Origin: an uncultured Clostridium sp. | GTDB taxonomy: Bacteria; Bacillota; Clostridia; TANB77; CAG-508 | DNA: 64,000 nt | Assembly (NCBI GenBank): GCA_900553985.1 | Contig: USFW01000007.1 | Coordinates: forward strand, 9,387-73,386 | Direction: 5' to 3' | In this document: positions 7,783 through 16,113 of the stretch, one piece after another | Layout of the letters: every line of letters starts with the position of its first letter | How positions within the stretch are numbered: the stretch's first letter is position 1 | Made by a program: the position numbers and the translations under genes | The notes under the pieces: generated by a model | The model's database searches: none | What the model was told of the DNA's origin: nothing | Seen by the model: only the letters and a program-made list of their open reading frames with translations

Positions 7783-9165
7783 TTATTTAAATTTTTTTAA
7801 GTAACTATCCATTTTTTCAACAAATTCTTCATTATTTTTAGTCTTTGTCATTTCACTAATAACTTCTTCTGTTACTTCAGCAACAGACATACTATTCATA
7901 GCTTTTCTTAAAGCAAAAACTGTTTCTTTTTCTTGTTGTGTTAATAATAGGTCTTCTCTTCTCGTTCCTGATTTATTAATATCTATTGCAGGGAATATTC
8001 TTCTTTCTGATAATTTTCTATCTAAATGAACTTCCATATTACCTGTTCCTTTAAATTCTTCGAATATGACATCATCCATTCTACTTCCTGTGTCAATTAA
8101 GGCAGTTGCTAATATTGTTAAACTTCCTCCAAATTCAATATTTCTAGCTGCACCAAAGAATTTTTTAGGTTTATGTAATGCTGCTGGATCAATTCCTCCT
8201 GATAGAGTTCTTCCCGAAGATGGAATAACTAAGTTATATGCTCTTGTAAGTCTTGTTATACTATCTAATAATATAACAACATCTTTACCTTGTTCTATTA
8301 ATCTTTTTGCTCTTGCTAATACCATCTCTGCTACTTTAACATGATGTTCTGGTAATTCATCAAATGTTGAATGTATTACTTGACCTTTTATTGATCTTTT
8401 CATATCTGTTACTTCTTCAGGTCTTTCATCTATTAATAAAACTATTAATTCAACTTCTGGATTGTTTTTAGATATACTGTTAGCAACTTTTTTTAGTAAT
8501 GTTGTTTTTCCTACTTTAGGTGGTGCAACAATCATTCCTCTTTGGCCTTTTCCTATTGGACACATTAAATCTATAATTCTTGTAGCATAATCACTTGATG
8601 TAGTTTCTAGTTTTAGTTTTTCATTTGGATATATTGGTGTTAATTCATCAAATCTTTTTCTCTTCATTGCTTTTTCTGGATGTTCACCATTTACTTCTCC
8701 AACAAATATTAATGATGGAAATTTTTCTCCTTCTCTATAACGAGATATTCCTTTGATTATATCACCTGTATCTAAATTAAATCTTCTTACTTGAACCATT
8801 GAAACATAGACATCTTTTTCACTTGATAAAAAGTTTTCTCCTCTTAAAAATCCATAACCATCTGGTAATATATCAAGTATTCCTTCGACGATTTCATCAC
8901 CTTCATTAGTCAATTTATAATCTATTATTCTATTTCCATTTTCATCATATTGTTTTTCTATAGCTTCTTTCTCATTGTTTTCATTTTTTGAATTATTGCT
9001 TTCATCATAAGTTTCGCTTTCTTCTTGTAAATAAGCCTCTGGTAAGGATATTTGTTTTAATACTTCAATTAATTCTTCCTTTTTTAATTTTGATATATTT
9101 TTTATATTACATTCTTTGGCAATCTTTTTTAGATTTAATAAGTTCATTTCTTCTAAATTTGGCAT
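7783..9165 (-). CDS. rho: Transcription termination factor Rho
   Basis: 460 residues. Residues 1-40 form the Rho N-terminal helical domain (LLNLKKIAKECNIKN), followed by a short acidic insert (about 40-75), the cold-shock RNA-binding domain (DGYGFLR) and the RecA-like ATPase with Walker A APPKVGKTT near residue 215, LLIDERPEEV, VILLDSITRL and GGSLTILATAL. Rho is a hexameric RNA helicase that ends transcripts. GGAGG lies five bases before the ATG. It is the last core gene of a block with divIC- and yabPQ-like genes. Confidence 0.97.
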   Translation of the reverse strand: MPNLEEMNLLNLKKIAKECNIKNISKLKKEELIEVLKQISLPEAYLQEESETYDESNNSKNENNEKEAIEKQYDENGNRIIDYKLTNEGDEIVEGILDILPDGYGFLRGENFLSSEKDVYVSMVQVRRFNLDTGDIIKGISRYREGEKFPSLIFVGEVNGEHPEKAMKRKRFDELTPIYPNEKLKLETTSSDYATRIIDLMCPIGKGQRGMIVAPPKVGKTTLLKKVANSISKNNPEVELIVLLIDERPEEVTDMKRSIKGQVIHSTFDELPEHHVKVAEMVLARAKRLIEQGKDVVILLDSITRLTRAYNLVIPSSGRTLSGGIDPAALHKPKKFFGAARNIEFGGSLTILATALIDTGSRMDDVIFEEFKGTGNMEVHLDRKLSERRIFPAIDINKSGTRREDLLLTQQEKETVFALRKAMNSMSVAEVTEEVISEMTKTKNNEEFVEKMDSYLKKFK

Positions 9166-9309
9166 AAATCCTCCTTATTTTTTGATTCAATTTTTGTTTC
9201 GGAAATCTTGTGAATACTTTTTAAGATTTTAAATATGGTACATTATAACATATTTTGGAAAAAAAGAAAAGAAAATTTGCAAAAAAATGGGAAAATATCA
9301 AACTAAAGA

Positions 9310-9582
9310 TTATTTTCCCTGATCAATAAATACTTTTTCATTAGGATGATACATATCTAATTTTTCTCTTGCCATTTCTTCTATAAATTCTAAAGAATTG
9401 ACATCTTCTTTTTTCTTAGTTAGTTCATCTCTATTTTGTTTTTCTTCTTCTACACTTTGAGCTAATTCTTGAGTTGATTCACTATATTGGTTTAAAATTT
9501 TTTGTTGATTTATTAATGTAAAAATTACATATATTAAAATTATAAAAATAATTATGTTTCTAATTATTTTGTTCTTCTTCAT
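9310..9582 (-). CDS. divIC: Septum formation initiator (DivIC/FtsB-like)
   Basis: 90 residues: one membrane segment (about 9-24) followed by a coiled coil (28-62) and the family's MAREKLDMYHPNEKVF ending. DivIC/FtsB proteins link late divisome proteins at the septum through this extracytoplasmic coil. The order yabP-yabQ-divIC is the conserved one in spore-forming Firmicutes, which supports the call despite low sequence complexity. AAGGAG precedes the ATG. Confidence 0.85.
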   Translation of the reverse strand: MKKNKIIRNIIIFIILIYVIFTLINQQKILNQYSESTQELAQSVEEEKQNRDELTKKKEDVNSLEFIEEMAREKLDMYHPNEKVFIDQGK

Positions 9583-9651
9583 AAGTATTCTCCTTGATTT
9601 TTCATTCTATTTATTATATTCTACAATAACAATAAAAATCCTTCTCTTTTT

Positions 9652-10233
9652 TTAACTTTTTTGCAAATTTATTGTATCTTTTTGCTTTTTTTGTAATATT
9701 TTTTTCTTTGGAATTTTATACTTGGATTTTTTAGTGGTTTTATTCGTATTTTTTAAAATATTGTCATTTTTTATTGCATATGTAGTTTTGCTACTTTTGA
9801 TGTTCTTTATATTTTTTCTAATATTTATAATTACGAATAGTATTGGCTTAAATATTACCTTCTTTAATATCTTAAATGTTTTTATTAAAGGTTTATAGAT
9901 TATTTCAAATAATTTCAAAAAGATTCTTTTTATCACATTTATGATTTTTACATTTATCTTAATTAAATAAGAACTTATTGTACAAATATATAATACAAAG
10001 CCTAAAATCACTGCTAAAAACATAAAAAAACGAAGCTCTCCATTGTTATATGTAAATATAGAATAAAATAAAATGATTGACGTTATTATCCAAAATAAGA
10101 AATCTTCTATATATGTAACAAAATCGGAAGTTTTTATGGTTTTGCGTAGAATCCTAAATATATCAAATATAATACCTATTAGGACACCATCAATTGTGAA
10201 TATTAAAAATAATGAGGTTTGATTTATTAACAT
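9652..10233 (-). CDS. yabQ: Spore cortex protein YabQ
   Basis: 193 residues with three to four N-terminal hydrophobic segments (about 5-25, 44-62, 66-90) and a long Lys-rich C-terminal tail, the YabQ plan. The start reads SLFLIFTIDGVLIGIIFDIFR, with the family's D-x-x-R end of the first helix. YabQ is made in the mother cell and is needed for the spore cortex. GGAGG precedes the ATG. It lies between yabP and divIC in the expected order; the Lys/Ile-rich tail is longer and more repetitive than usual. Confidence 0.87.
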   Translation of the reverse strand: MLINQTSLFLIFTIDGVLIGIIFDIFRILRKTIKTSDFVTYIEDFLFWIITSIILFYSIFTYNNGELRFFMFLAVILGFVLYICTISSYLIKINVKIINVIKRIFLKLFEIIYKPLIKTFKILKKVIFKPILFVIINIRKNIKNIKSSKTTYAIKNDNILKNTNKTTKKSKYKIPKKKILQKKQKDTINLQKS

Positions 10234-10365
10234 ATATTATGCCTCCACTAAGTTTTGATGAACTATAAATTCAAAATTAATTTAATATAATTATATATTA
10301 ATAATATATAAAGGTTTGTAAAACTTGCTTTAAATATTATCTACTAAAATACATAATGAAATCTC

Positions 10366-10665
10366 TTACTTAAATATTTTACTCATAAAACTTGTTTTTT
10401 CTTTTTCTGATTCCTTATTACTATATGATAATAAAGATATTGTTCCTTCTACCATTACTTCTGATGTATCAATACTTAATTTATTTATTCTTAAATTTTC
10501 TCCCTTCACTGTCAAAAGCCCAAGTTCTGTTTCGACCATTACAACTTGGTCATCAAAACTTAATACATCTAATACTCCTGATATACTTAGTTTTCCTCTA
10601 TTTTCTAATATTAAATTTTGAATTACGCTTGTACTTATAGTTGTTTTTCTTTCATCTATTGTCAT
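10366..10665 (-). CDS. yabP: Spore cortex protein YabP
   Basis: 99 residues with the YabP/YqfC beta-rich core: NRGKLSISGVLDVLSFDD, VMVETELGLLTVKGENL and KLSIDTSEVMVEGTI. The family is needed for cortex formation, with YabQ at the forespore membrane. It starts the yabP-yabQ-divIC block; GGAG lies just before its ATG. The C-terminal tail is Ser/Glu/Lys-rich. Confidence 0.9.
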   Translation of the reverse strand: MTIDERKTTISTSVIQNLILENRGKLSISGVLDVLSFDDQVVMVETELGLLTVKGENLRINKLSIDTSEVMVEGTISLLSYSNKESEKEKTSFMSKIFK

Positions 10666-10770
10666 ACTCCAATTACCTCCCTATTTTTCTATCTAAAATA
10701 TATATATTCAGTGGTTGTCTTTTTTAGAACTTAACTATAATGATTTTTATATAAATTTGTGACTTTTCAA

Positions 10771-10899
10771 GAGATGATTTCGGTGATTTCGGGGTCGGAG
10801 ACGAAAATCATGGTAAAATTTCAAATAATTATTTTTATTTATTTTGAATTATATATCCATGATTTTCGTCTCCGACCCCGAAATCACCGAAATCATCTC
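10771..10899. repeat. Perfect 43-bp inverted repeat (hairpin element)
   Basis: Bases 10771-10813 are the exact reverse complement of 10857-10899, with a 43-base AT-rich spacer that can itself pair imperfectly. The arms are much richer in G+C than the surroundings and contain an internal GATTTCGG duplication. The right arm ends inside the stop codon of the HAD gene (10898-10900). It may act as a terminator for the operon on its right, or be a MITE or REP-like element. Outside the perfect arms no target-site duplication is evident. Confidence 0.85.
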
Positions 10900-11650
10900 A
10901 ATCTTCAATATATTTAATTAACTCTTCAACAGATTTTGTTGATTTTTTTATATTTTTCATTAATAACTCTGAACTATTTTCCATTCTAAATCCGTTATAA
11001 TTTTTAAGCATCACAAAATCCACATCATCATCTCCAACAGTATACACTACTATTTCTTCTGATAATAGAGAATACGAATTGTAACTCGAAGTAATTTCTT
11101 TAAGTAATTGCTTTATTGCTTTTTCCTTAGTATTTTCCTTAAAATTCAAAAATAATTTTTTATTTTCTTTTATTGTTATTTCAAAATTATTTAATATAGT
11201 TTTTAGTTCTTCCTTTATAACTTTCAATGTCCCTAAATTTCCTTTTATTTTATATCCTATTATTTGTTCTGGTATAATATCATAATTATCTGTAATTCTT
11301 TCTTTATTTTGGATTTTTATGCTATTTAAATAGTATCTTGTTATTTCTATGTTACAATATTTATCTAATATTTTTTCTATTTTATTAAAGTCTTCAATAT
11401 TAAGAAAATTCTTATATATTATTTTTCCATTATTATTAGAAATAACTGCGCCATTGTTTGTACATATAAAATCATATGGTATTTTATATTTTTCTATTTC
11501 ACTAATCAATGAAGTATATCCCCTTGAAGTTGCAATAGCAAAATAATTTCCTGAATTTCTAAATTCCTTTATTTTATTTATATTGTTTAAAAGACTTATT
11601 TCATCTATATATAAAGTATTATCATAATCAGCTACTAATAATTTTTTCAG
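10898..11650 (-). CDS. HAD-superfamily (Cof-like) phosphatase
   Basis: About 250 residues of a HAD phosphatase: motif I ADYDNTLY near the start, motif II ATSRG, and motif IV VGDDDVDFVML near the C-terminus. Cof-type enzymes remove phosphate from sugars, nucleotides or cofactors. The only upstream ATG (11680) has no ribosome site and lies inside the previous gene; a CTG at 11650 sits behind GGGGGG and starts exactly where family members do (KKLLVADYDNT), so I prefer it. It is the last gene of the operon and its substrate could be a product of the HprK-like kinase upstream. Confidence 0.8.
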   Translation of the reverse strand: MKKLLVADYDNTLYIDEISLLNNINKIKEFRNSGNYFAIATSRGYTSLISEIEKYKIPYDFICTNNGAVISNNNGKIIYKNFLNIEDFNKIEKILDKYCNIEITRYYLNSIKIQNKERITDNYDIIPEQIIGYKIKGNLGTLKVIKEELKTILNNFEITIKENKKLFLNFKENTKEKAIKQLLKEITSSYNSYSLLSEEIVVYTVGDDDVDFVMLKNYNGFRMENSSELLMKNIKKSTKSVEELIKYIED

Positions 11651-12698
11651 TAATATCCCCCCTATTTTTCCATAAATCATTTGAAGATAAATATTTTATA
11701 TCTTTTAATTCTTTTTCCCAATAATTAATTGAATTTTTTACTATATCTTGAATTCTTATTAAATAATTATTTGTTATATAATGAAAGCACCAGTAACTTT
11801 GATGTGCTATTGAAGGAAAAGGTTCTTTCATAATTTTTATGATATTATACTCTTTTTCCTTTAAGTTACAATCTTCTTTTGCTATATACAAATATTTTTT
11901 ATTACTATATGAATTACCTAACTCAAATCCTATAATATTTTTAAAATAGTTTAAATTTATTGGAACTTTTTCTTGATAAGTATTTTGAATTACTTTTTTC
12001 TTAATATATTCATCTATTATTTTATTTTCAGCAAAATTTTTTCTTACATTTATTATATTGTTCACTCTATAAACTTTATTATTTATTGTAAATAAACTAT
12101 CATCAGTGATGAATGAGAAATGTTTTTCCAACAATTTTAACATAAGAGAAGTTTTTCCACAACCACTATCACTTAATATACACAATGCTGTTTTCTTTAT
12201 TCCTATTGCTGAAGAGTGTAAAGGTAATATTTCAGAGATAGATGTTAAAAAATCTAGAATGATTCTATTTAAATTATCTTCATTTCCTATTAAATATATA
12301 TTGTTATTACCATATGAATAATATAGATAGAAATTATCATTGGTATATGGAAATATTGAAAAAACTTTATTCCCTCTTCTATAATATTTATTAATATGTT
12401 TTTTTAAATCATAACCCTTATTTAGATATTTATTTAAACTATCATAAAACATTTGTAAATCTATTGGATTAAATTGTATGTATTTATCCTTACAATACTT
12501 TATAAATCTTTTAGCTTTATTATCTAATTTTATTACATGTATATTTATCTCAATATTACCATATTTTTGATTTTCTGGAATCTTGTTAAATGATAAATTC
12601 TCATATGGAAAATAACTATATATATTAAAAATAAAATTTCCTATTTTTTCAGTTGTTCTATAAATGTTCCTATACCTCTTTTCTAAATACTTGGACAT
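11628..12698 (-). CDS. HPr-kinase-like P-loop protein
   Basis: 356 residues. The C-terminal half resembles the HprK catalytic domain: LHSSAIGIKKTALCIL, Walker A SDSGCGKTS near residue 180, then LEKHFSFITDDSLF, the aspartate pair that follows the P-loop in HprK. The N-terminal half (1-150) is not the HprK N-domain and has no match I know. HprK-like kinases of this sort occur in RiPP clusters (for example lasso peptides), where they phosphorylate the peptide. It overlaps the radical SAM gene by 16 bases and the HAD gene, so translation is coupled. Confidence 0.7.
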   Translation of the reverse strand: MSKYLEKRYRNIYRTTEKIGNFIFNIYSYFPYENLSFNKIPENQKYGNIEINIHVIKLDNKAKRFIKYCKDKYIQFNPIDLQMFYDSLNKYLNKGYDLKKHINKYYRRGNKVFSIFPYTNDNFYLYYSYGNNNIYLIGNEDNLNRIILDFLTSISEILPLHSSAIGIKKTALCILSDSGCGKTSLMLKLLEKHFSFITDDSLFTINNKVYRVNNIINVRKNFAENKIIDEYIKKKVIQNTYQEKVPINLNYFKNIIGFELGNSYSNKKYLYIAKEDCNLKEKEYNIIKIMKEPFPSIAHQSYWCFHYITNNYLIRIQDIVKNSINYWEKELKDIKYLSSNDLWKNRGDITEKIISS

Positions 12699-13726
12699 AT
12701 AGGGTCTATTCTATATAAATTACCTTTATTAAGATTTTGTAATGCCATACACCCTTTGCCACATACTTCATTATTAGGACAAGATTTGCAATAAGATATA
12801 TTGTTTTTTCGTTCTTTAATCTTTTCCTTCATTTTATTTTTGCAAATATTTTCTAACTCTATAAAATCCTTTTCTAATAATGAACCAACATCAAATCCCT
12901 CTTCTGATTTCATCAACCATGGACATGGACCTAATTTACCATCATATGTTATATTTAAAAACTGATGTCCCTTACATTCTTGTAAAACATTATCATTTCC
13001 ATCTGGTCTATCGGCACGGAACACTTCTATTTTTAAATTCGATTCTTTGTCTCTATTTTTTTCAATTTTTTCGATTTTACTTGATAACTTTTCAATTAAA
13101 CTTCTCTTATCCTCATTAAAATTTTTTGCTCCTCTTCCTAATTCTGCAACTAAATAGAAACTTAATACACTTAATTTTTTATCTTCTGCAATTTTTACAA
13201 CCTCTTCTAATTCTTCAACGCTTTCTTCTGTAACCATAAAACTTGCTCCTGTATTTATAGTAGAATCTTTCAATAAGTCCATAACCTTAATAAGTTTGTC
13301 ATAAGAACCAGAAACTCCTCTTAAAGAATCATGAGTATGAGCTTTTGCACCATCTAAACTTAAATGAATATAATTAACTCCTGAAGAATATAATTTATCT
13401 ATTAAGTCTTCATCAAGCAATATACCATTTGTACTTAACGAAGGAACTATCCCTTTAGATGAAATATATTTACAAACCTCTACTATATCTTTTCTTAATA
13501 GTGGTTCTCCACCTGAAATCCAAATAGCTGATACATCTTTATCTTTTGAAACATTATCAATAATTTTATAAACCTCTTCTGTTGATAATTCTTTAGTTAT
13601 ACCTCTTTTAGTATTTTGATAAAACAAACAATGTTTGCAATTCATATTACATCTAGGAGTAATTTCCCATAGTATTCTTGTTTTTTCATCACTTAAATTA
13701 AATGGACATGAATTCAATATCTTCAT
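12683..13726 (-). CDS. Radical SAM/SPASM enzyme 2
   Basis: 347 residues. CNMNCKHC (residues 27-34) is the CxxxCxxC site for the SAM-cleaving cluster; WISGGEPLLR and the barrel strands LSTNG and HLSLDGA follow. The C-terminal SPASM region has C-x-GHQFLNITYDGKLGPCPW, CKSCPNNEVCGKGCMA and a final C, enough ligands for auxiliary 4Fe-4S clusters. SPASM enzymes most often modify peptides (PqqE, AlbA, anSME) but also heme. AAGGAGG precedes the ATG, which overlaps the stop of the previous gene (ATGA). Confidence 0.9.
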   Translation of the reverse strand: MKILNSCPFNLSDEKTRILWEITPRCNMNCKHCLFYQNTKRGITKELSTEEVYKIIDNVSKDKDVSAIWISGGEPLLRKDIVEVCKYISSKGIVPSLSTNGILLDEDLIDKLYSSGVNYIHLSLDGAKAHTHDSLRGVSGSYDKLIKVMDLLKDSTINTGASFMVTEESVEELEEVVKIAEDKKLSVLSFYLVAELGRGAKNFNEDKRSLIEKLSSKIEKIEKNRDKESNLKIEVFRADRPDGNDNVLQECKGHQFLNITYDGKLGPCPWLMKSEEGFDVGSLLEKDFIELENICKNKMKEKIKERKNNISYCKSCPNNEVCGKGCMALQNLNKGNLYRIDPICPSI

Positions 13727-14715
13727 ATGTTTTCCTCCTTTAATAAAGGGTCTTTTGAAAAATATGTTTTATTTCTTTCTTTACAAATTGCAGGACACCC
13801 TGTTTTATATATATCATATCTTGCTTTTTTCATCTTATTAAAATGTTGAATAGTATCTTCTTTTATAACGTCTTTAAAATCAGTATCTTTTAGGCATTTT
13901 CTACTTGTGTAATTACTATCCATCTTTTTAATCCATGAACAAGGAGAAACATAACCATTTGGTGATATATAGAAAAAGTTTTCACCAGCAGGGCATATAC
14001 TTTTACTATTACAAAATTTTTCTTTTCTATGCATAGATACTTTTATGTTATCTTTATATTTTTCTTCATATTCTTTTATTTTTAAAACCGTTTTGTCAAA
14101 ATGTTTTATATCAACACATACATCATTATTCTCTACTAATCTTCCAACTTTTATTAACCAATTAAAAACTACTTCATCTACATCTAAAGAAATTAAAAAT
14201 TTTATCATTCTTTCTAATTTATTTATATTCTTTTGCCATATAACAGTTCCAACTCTAACATAGATATTATGCTTTTTTAATAATTTTATAGCATTTATTG
14301 TAGGTCCAAAATACTCTCCGCCTCTAAACTCATTAAAATCTTTTTCATTATCACTATCTAAACTAATATGTACTTTATTTAAATTTAAACTTGCTAATTT
14401 TTTTACAATTTCTTCAGTTAAATATGAACCATTTGTTGAAATATTACATTTAATATTGTTGGCTTTTGCCTTTTCTAAGATAGTAATAATATCCTTTCTA
14501 GAAAAAGGTTCTCCACCTGAAAAATATATTTCTTTAACTCCATAGTCTCTTAATTCATCTAACAACTCTAAAGCTCTTTCAGTATTTAATTCATCTTTTG
14601 TATCAATTTTACTTGCAGAAGCACAACAATGTTTGCATTTATAATTACAATATTTTGTAACTTCCCAAATAACTCTTTTTTCATCTACTTGAAAAAGGCA
14701 AAATTCTTTATTCAT
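13723..14715 (-). CDS. Radical SAM/SPASM enzyme 1
   Basis: 330 residues. CNYKCKHCC (residues 23-31) binds the SAM cluster; YFSGGEPFSRKD and NISTNGSY follow. The C-terminal region CPAGENFFYISPNGYVSPCSW, a Cys near 290 and CPAICKER forms a SPASM or related auxiliary cluster domain. Its N-terminus (C-x-F-x-x-DEKR-x-WE-x-TKYCN) is like that of the next enzyme, suggesting a duplicated pair acting on the same or successive sites. AAAGGAGAG precedes the ATG; stop and next start overlap by four bases. Confidence 0.9.
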   Translation of the reverse strand: MNKEFCLFQVDEKRVIWEVTKYCNYKCKHCCASASKIDTKDELNTERALELLDELRDYGVKEIYFSGGEPFSRKDIITILEKAKANNIKCNISTNGSYLTEEIVKKLASLNLNKVHISLDSDNEKDFNEFRGGEYFGPTINAIKLLKKHNIYVRVGTVIWQKNINKLERMIKFLISLDVDEVVFNWLIKVGRLVENNDVCVDIKHFDKTVLKIKEYEEKYKDNIKVSMHRKEKFCNSKSICPAGENFFYISPNGYVSPCSWIKKMDSNYTSRKCLKDTDFKDVIKEDTIQHFNKMKKARYDIYKTGCPAICKERNKTYFSKDPLLKEENI

Positions 14716-14782
14716 ACTTCTCTCTCCTTTGTATTTATTAAATTGTATCTATATAAAGTTAATATTTATAAACTCCCTCTTG

Positions 14783-16015
14783 TTATATTTCACTAGAATC
14801 TTCTAATTTTTGAATTATTTTATTTATTAATTCTTCATTTAATAATCCTTTAAAATGTTTGTTCGCTTTAACTTCTTCTATCAATTCTTTTTTTGAATAA
14901 TTATCACTTTTAGCTAATTTTTCAATGTTTTTTTCAGTAGTAATCCCAAATAATCCAGCATATAGTATACATGCTATAACTAAATAGTAATTACAATCAG
15001 CATTTATTCCATTATATATACATCTTTTACTCCACCCTATTCTATCCTTTTTTTGCTTTTCTTTGAAATATAGTGGAACTGAAATTAACGAATTGTCTCT
15101 AATAGTAGAATATTTAATAATATGTTCTTTTAATGGATAATTTGTAGAAGATTTTATTACAGCTTTTATAAACTTATTATGATATATAATTCCATTTATA
15201 AATTTCTTCCCCAAAATACTTAACTCGAATTCATCTTTTTCATCAAAAAATAAGTTTTGCTCCCTATTTCCTTTCCATAAACTAAAATGCATTGGACAAC
15301 TTGAAATTTCATTTTCTTCTATATTACTAAAATCTATTCTTGTATTTTCTAAATATGCTAAATTTTCTGCAAACCATTTACAAATAAATAATTTATCTGC
15401 ACTTATATTTGCTACATCTGGAACTAAATCGATTCTATTATGATTTTTTCCATATGGCATATAATATTCTATATCGATATTTGATTCTAAAATGTTATTA
15501 ACTAAATTATTATTAAATTGTGTTCGTTTGCTTACTGGTAAAGAAGAATAATAATTTTCTTTATCTATAAATTTATTCTGGCTTTCCTCAAACTCCATAG
15601 AATATATTAATTCAGGTCCTACAATTGGAGTTATTCCTATTTTTAAATATTCATCTACTACATTTTTTAATAGATTTCTTGTATCATATGGATGTTTTTT
15701 TATATCACATAATATTATTACAGATTTTTGATTTTTGTCTTTTATAAATGGTATTTTATAAAAACTATTGCTATCTGGTAATAATACCATCCATTCACTG
15801 TTTTTTATATTTTTAAATTCTGATATCAGATTTCCATTTATGCTTATTCCATCAAACCAAGAAACATGTGTATTTCTTATTAATTCTTTAATTCCTACAC
15901 TTTTAAATAGAATATTACCAGTAAAATCTACAAATGTAAGATATATATTTTTTATTTCCTCTTTTTCTAATTCTTCTTTAATTTTTTTAATATTCTCTTC
16001 TTGTTTATTATTCAT
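14783..16015 (-). CDS. Divergent glutamine synthetase-like protein
   Basis: 410 residues with the plan of a type I glutamine synthetase: N-terminal beta-grasp (about 1-100, YLTFVDFTGNILF), then VGPELIYSMEFEE (first metal Glu region), NHNRIDLVPDVANISADKLF, SSCPMHFSLW, and NADCNYYLVIACILYAGLFG. Family enzymes join the gamma-carboxyl of glutamate to an amine using ATP. Here the usual HHEVAPGQ motif reads YGKNHNRI and the GSGMHVHQS motif reads SSCPMHFSL, so several catalytic positions differ. First gene of the rSAM operon; AAAGGAG precedes the ATG. Confidence 0.8.
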   Translation of the reverse strand: MNNKQEENIKKIKEELEKEEIKNIYLTFVDFTGNILFKSVGIKELIRNTHVSWFDGISINGNLISEFKNIKNSEWMVLLPDSNSFYKIPFIKDKNQKSVIILCDIKKHPYDTRNLLKNVVDEYLKIGITPIVGPELIYSMEFEESQNKFIDKENYYSSLPVSKRTQFNNNLVNNILESNIDIEYYMPYGKNHNRIDLVPDVANISADKLFICKWFAENLAYLENTRIDFSNIEENEISSCPMHFSLWKGNREQNLFFDEKDEFELSILGKKFINGIIYHNKFIKAVIKSSTNYPLKEHIIKYSTIRDNSLISVPLYFKEKQKKDRIGWSKRCIYNGINADCNYYLVIACILYAGLFGITTEKNIEKLAKSDNYSKKELIEEVKANKHFKGLLNEELINKIIQKLEDSSEI

Positions 16016-16060
16016 ATATATTTTTATCTCCTTTCAATTTTTTAATAATAAAAATATAAC

Positions 16061-16113
16061 AAAAAAGACACACTAAAAATATGTGTTACTACATTTTTTA
16101 GTGTGTCTTTTTT
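16061..16113 (-). terminator. Terminator after the PfkB gene
   Basis: A 19-bp stem (16061-16079 with 16095-16113) flanked by A- and T-runs, directly abutting the PfkB stop codon. It separates the PfkB unit from the GS-like/rSAM operon, which should therefore have its own promoter between here and 16015. Confidence 0.85.
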
